64,000 nt of DNA from Aureibaculum algae (GTDB taxonomy: Bacteria > Bacteroidota > Bacteroidia > Flavobacteriales > Flavobacteriaceae): the NCBI RefSeq assembly GCF_006065315.1, contig NZ_CP040749.1, forward strand, positions 806,001-870,000, in the 5' to 3' direction. A model generated the notes under the pieces. The model was not told the DNA's origin, did no database searches, and was given only the letters and a program-made list of their open reading frames with translations. Position 1 is the stretch's first letter. Every line of letters begins with the position of its first letter. The position numbers and the translations under genes were made by a program. Positions 61,397 to 64,000 of the stretch are shown here, in pieces.

Positions 61397-61471
61397 AAAT
61401 TTTGTTTTTAGCTTTAACATATCATTCGTTATTTAGAACCATTATAAATTGCATTTAACATTATTTTTAGA

Positions 61472-61502
61472 TTTTGCTTGTATCCAAATAATGTTATTTT
61501 TG
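61472..61502 (+). promoter_or_regulatory. Promoter of the Alternative Complex III operon
   Basis: TTTTG (61472-61476), 18-bp spacer, TATTTTTG (61495-61502): a good Bacteroidota -33/-7 pair about 83 bp before the actA ATG. Confidence 0.6.
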
Positions 61503-61584
61503 TCAAATCTTTCTAAGAATGCGTTTTCATTTCTAGAATAGAAAAAATCGTACCAAAACGACACCAGATAATATATTTTATAAT

Positions 61585-63114
61585 ATGAAAAGTGTGAATC
61601 AACACCGTAAAATCTTAAGAATACTCGTTTCTAGTCTTACTTTTGTTTTACTTTTTACATCACAGATCTTTGCTCAAGAGGCTAATCTTGATAATGGTAA
61701 AAAAATATTCAATGCTAATTGTGCTGCTTGTCATAAATTGGATAGTAAGTTAGTAGGACCGCCGTTAAAAGGTGTTACTGAAAGAAGAGAGCAGGATTGG
61801 TTAATTGCTTGGATTAAAGATAACGCAGCTCTTAGAGCTACTGGAGATGCTGATGCAATTGCAATCTATGAAGAGTATAATAAAATGCCAATGGTGGCAT
61901 ATCCGCAATTTTCAGATCAAGATATTAAGGATGTTTTAGCGTATACAGATGATAAGCCTGTTGAAAAGGTTGAAGGTGGTGATGCTGCTTTTGTAACTGC
62001 AGCTTCTTTGGGTATTGATTCTTTAGAAGTAATTAAAGGTAAAAAGACATTTAATGCCAATTGTGCAGCGTGTCATAAATTAGATTCAAAATTAATTGGG
62101 CCTGCTTTAGCAAAAGTACAAGATAGACGATCAGATGAATGGTTACATTCATGGATTAAAGATAATGCTGCTTTAAGAGCTAGTGGTGATGCTGATGCTA
62201 TTGCTATTTTTGATGAATATGGTGGGTCACCGATGACTGCTTTTCCTCAATTATCAGATGCAGACATTGATGCTATATTATTATACACAAAACATTCGTC
62301 AATTTTAGAGGCTAAAAAGATAGGTGGAGAAGAAGTTAGTTCAGTAGCGGAAACAACACCAATTCCTTGGGCAACCTATTTGGTGATGCTTGTTTTAGCT
62401 ATTGCTGTAGTTTGGGTTTACTTTATGAGTAAAAACGAATTCCTGAAATTGGTTACTACGATTGCGTTACTTTTAGTAGTAGGTTATTTAGCGTATTGGG
62501 GTATGATGAGTATTGGTAACGACCAAGGGTATAAGCCAGTGCAGCCAATTGCTTTTTCACATAAAATACATGCCGGAGATAATAAAATTGATTGTCAATA
62601 TTGTCACTCTTCAGCAAAGCATAGTAAGACTTCAGGTATTCCTTCAGTAAATGTTTGTATGAATTGTCATAAAGGGATATCGGAATATAACGGTCCTGTA
62701 ACTGTTGAAAATGATAAGGCATTTTACGATGGTGAAATTCAAAAAATTTATGATGCCGTAGGATGGGATAAAGAGGCGAATGCTTACATAGCAGGTTATG
62801 AACAAAGACCTATCGAATGGATACGTATTCATAATTTGCCAGATTTTGCATATTTTAATCACTCACAACACGTCACTGTTGGAGGTGTAGCTTGTCAAAA
62901 ATGTCATGGACCTGTAGAAGAAATGGAAGAAGTAGAACAATTTTCTCCATTAACAATGGGATGGTGTATCAATTGTCATAGAGAAACTGAAGTTAAAGTT
63001 GAAGATAACGAATATTATGCTAAAATACATGATGAGTTGTCTAAGAAATATGGTGTTGAAAAAGTTACCGTAGCACAAATGGGTGGTATGGAATGTGGTA
63101 AGTGTCACTATTAA
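61585..63114 (+). CDS. actA: Alternative Complex III subunit ActA with two extra cytochrome c domains
   Basis: This 509-residue multihaem protein has a signal anchor (11-30), then two near-identical monohaem cytochrome c domains (CAACH at 46-50 and 160-164), each followed by a WIKDNAALRA-S/T-GDADAIAI block. Two membrane helices (~258-280 and 286-308) follow, then a pentahaem domain with CxxCH at about 337, 358, 437, 461 and 504. ActA of Alternative Complex III is pentahaem; the monohaem domains correspond to an ActE-like electron carrier. The complex oxidises menaquinol and passes electrons to an oxidase. actB follows, confirming the operon. The tandem cytochrome duplication is notable. Confidence 0.9.
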   Translation: MKSVNQHRKILRILVSSLTFVLLFTSQIFAQEANLDNGKKIFNANCAACHKLDSKLVGPPLKGVTERREQDWLIAWIKDNAALRATGDADAIAIYEEYNKMPMVAYPQFSDQDIKDVLAYTDDKPVEKVEGGDAAFVTAASLGIDSLEVIKGKKTFNANCAACHKLDSKLIGPALAKVQDRRSDEWLHSWIKDNAALRASGDADAIAIFDEYGGSPMTAFPQLSDADIDAILLYTKHSSILEAKKIGGEEVSSVAETTPIPWATYLVMLVLAIAVVWVYFMSKNEFLKLVTTIALLLVVGYLAYWGMMSIGNDQGYKPVQPIAFSHKIHAGDNKIDCQYCHSSAKHSKTSGIPSVNVCMNCHKGISEYNGPVTVENDKAFYDGEIQKIYDAVGWDKEANAYIAGYEQRPIEWIRIHNLPDFAYFNHSQHVTVGGVACQKCHGPVEEMEEVEQFSPLTMGWCINCHRETEVKVEDNEYYAKIHDELSKKYGVEKVTVAQMGGMECGKCHY

Positions 63115-63267
63115 TTCCGCATGCAGGCATAATGATTTATGTGTAAATAAGCGTGGATTTAGAAGTAGCTGAAAAGAAGAAAAAAAAGAATTAAAATTAA
63201 AAGTTTAGAATTGGTTTCAGAGTTAATCGAATAACCATAACTAAATAACAAATAACTAAAACAAAGA

Positions 63268-64000
63268 ATGGCGTCAAACAAGAAATACTGGAGAGGTGTT
63301 GAAGAGCTTAATGAAAACAGCTCTATTGTTGAAAAGCTAAAAACATCAGAATTTGCTGAAGATTTACCAACAGATGAGTTTCTTGGTGATAAGGAAGCAT
63401 TAGAATCTTCTTCAACTTCAAGACGGGACTTTTTAAAATATGTTGGTTTTACAACCGCTGCAGCGTCATTAGCAGCTTGTGAGGGGCCAGTAGTTAAGTC
63501 TATTCCTTATGTAATAAAGCCTGATGAAGTTACACCTGGTGTAGCTGATTATTATGCGACATCAATGGCAAACGGATACGATTTTGCCAATCTACTAGTG
63601 AAAGTTCGTGAAGGACGTCCTATTAAAATTGAACCAAATAAATTAGCTGGAAATCAAGGTGGTACCAATGCAAGGGTACAAGCTTCGATTTTAGCCTTAT
63701 ATGATAATAACCGTTTACAAAATCCTAGAGCTAAAGGAGAGCCTGTAAATTGGAGTACTTTTGATAAAGCTACAATGGCTGAATTAAATACGTTAAAAGC
63801 CAATAATGAAACTATTGTATTTTTAACAGGTACTACAGCGAGTCCAACAACAAATCAACTAATACAAGATTTTAAAGCATCTTATGCTAATGTTAAGCAT
63901 ATAGCTTATGATGCAGTTTCAGAATCTGCTGCTTTAGATGCGTTTGAGACATTATATGGAGAACGAGCATTACCAGACTATGATTTTTCAAAGGCTGAGG
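63268..64000 (+). CDS. actB: Alternative Complex III subunit ActB, N-terminal part (runs off the window)
   Basis: The frame is open from the ATG at 63268 to the end of the window (244 codons). The start reads MASNKKYWRGVEELNENSSI, the usual ActB start. A twin-arginine motif (TSRRDFLKYVGFTTAAASL) followed by AACEGPVVKSIPYVIKPDEV is the conserved beginning of the molybdopterin-oxidoreductase-like ActB1 domain, and LVKVREGRPIKIEPN follows. In ActB this domain is usually without a molybdenum cofactor and is fused to an iron-sulphur domain, which would lie beyond the window. It follows actA after 153 bp with no intervening gene. Confidence 0.93.
   Translation, partial: MASNKKYWRGVEELNENSSIVEKLKTSEFAEDLPTDEFLGDKEALESSSTSRRDFLKYVGFTTAAASLAACEGPVVKSIPYVIKPDEVTPGVADYYATSMANGYDFANLLVKVREGRPIKIEPNKLAGNQGGTNARVQASILALYDNNRLQNPRAKGEPVNWSTFDKATMAELNTLKANNETIVFLTGTTASPTTNQLIQDFKASYANVKHIAYDAVSESAALDAFETLYGERALPDYDFSKAE

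Noticed and set aside
1..64000. tRNA or rRNA genes
   Set aside because: No cloverleaf-like or conserved rRNA sequence was seen in the intergenic regions, although a covariance-model scan was not possible.

Overview
The window is about 64 kb of low-GC, gene-dense chromosome from a Bacteroidota bacterium, almost certainly a gliding, probably aquatic member of the Flavobacteriaceae. The diagnostic genes are gldB-gldC, sprA (type IX secretion/gliding), SusC/SusD, a hybrid two-component regulator, tandem TonBs carrying an FPGC motif, the folK-deoxynucleoside kinase fusion and the start of an Alternative Complex III operon. Several intergenic regions carry the Bacteroidota -7 promoter element TAnnTTTG. 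I saw no tRNA, rRNA, CRISPR array, prophage or insertion sequence. Genus is not assigned.

Layout. 1-4.1 kb: end of gldB, gldC, folK-dNK (minus) and sppA. 4.1-8.6 kb: an AraC-type regulator divergent from four tandem ~920-bp units, each with its own promoter, a ~193-residue secreted protein gene and its own terminator. 8.6-16.0 kb: a mainly minus-strand nucleotide/folate/energy block (folA, a 2TM protein, an anchorless TonB-domain protein, a small protein, then thyA, nupC, a bifunctional nuclease, etfA, etfB), with a CBM48-like gene inserted on the plus strand. 16.0-19.7 kb: pdhB behind a perfect palindrome, then a DUF5686 outer-membrane protein.

19.9-37.9 kb: a glycan-utilisation locus. It holds a secreted DUF5107-TPR protein, a hybrid two-component sensor (minus) and a divergent run: GH109-like Gfo/Idh/MocA oxidoreductase, SusC, SusD, fasciclin lipoprotein, DUF5007-like lipoprotein, a possible beta-propeller, and a DUF3472 lipoprotein. 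It has no classical glycoside hydrolase, so its substrate (perhaps alpha-GalNAc-containing glycan) is an inference.

38-47 kb (minus): envelope genes (DUF2807 lipoprotein, PagL-like acyloxyacyl hydrolase, RemB/Wzi-like barrel with an N-terminal TonB-C-like domain, left-handed beta-helix acyltransferase), deoC, three tandem tonB genes, vanZ and gcvH. 47.3-58.6 kb (minus): sprA directly behind ruvA, then maeB with a FadR/GntR-like palindrome in its leader, and queG. 59-61.4 kb: DUF2141 protein, a small membrane protein behind twin GGGG-TTTA-CCC boxes, ruvB and a SPOR protein. 61.6-64 kb: actA, with two duplicated monohaem cytochrome c domains ahead of its pentahaem domain, and the start of actB.

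The most notable items are the four-copy secreted-protein array, whose proteins look like two stand-alone T9SS-CTD-like beta domains; the TonB-C/Wzi-barrel fusion; the palindromes at pdhB/etfB and maeB; and the unusual content of the GH109 locus. All family assignments are from reading the sequence; no database search was run.
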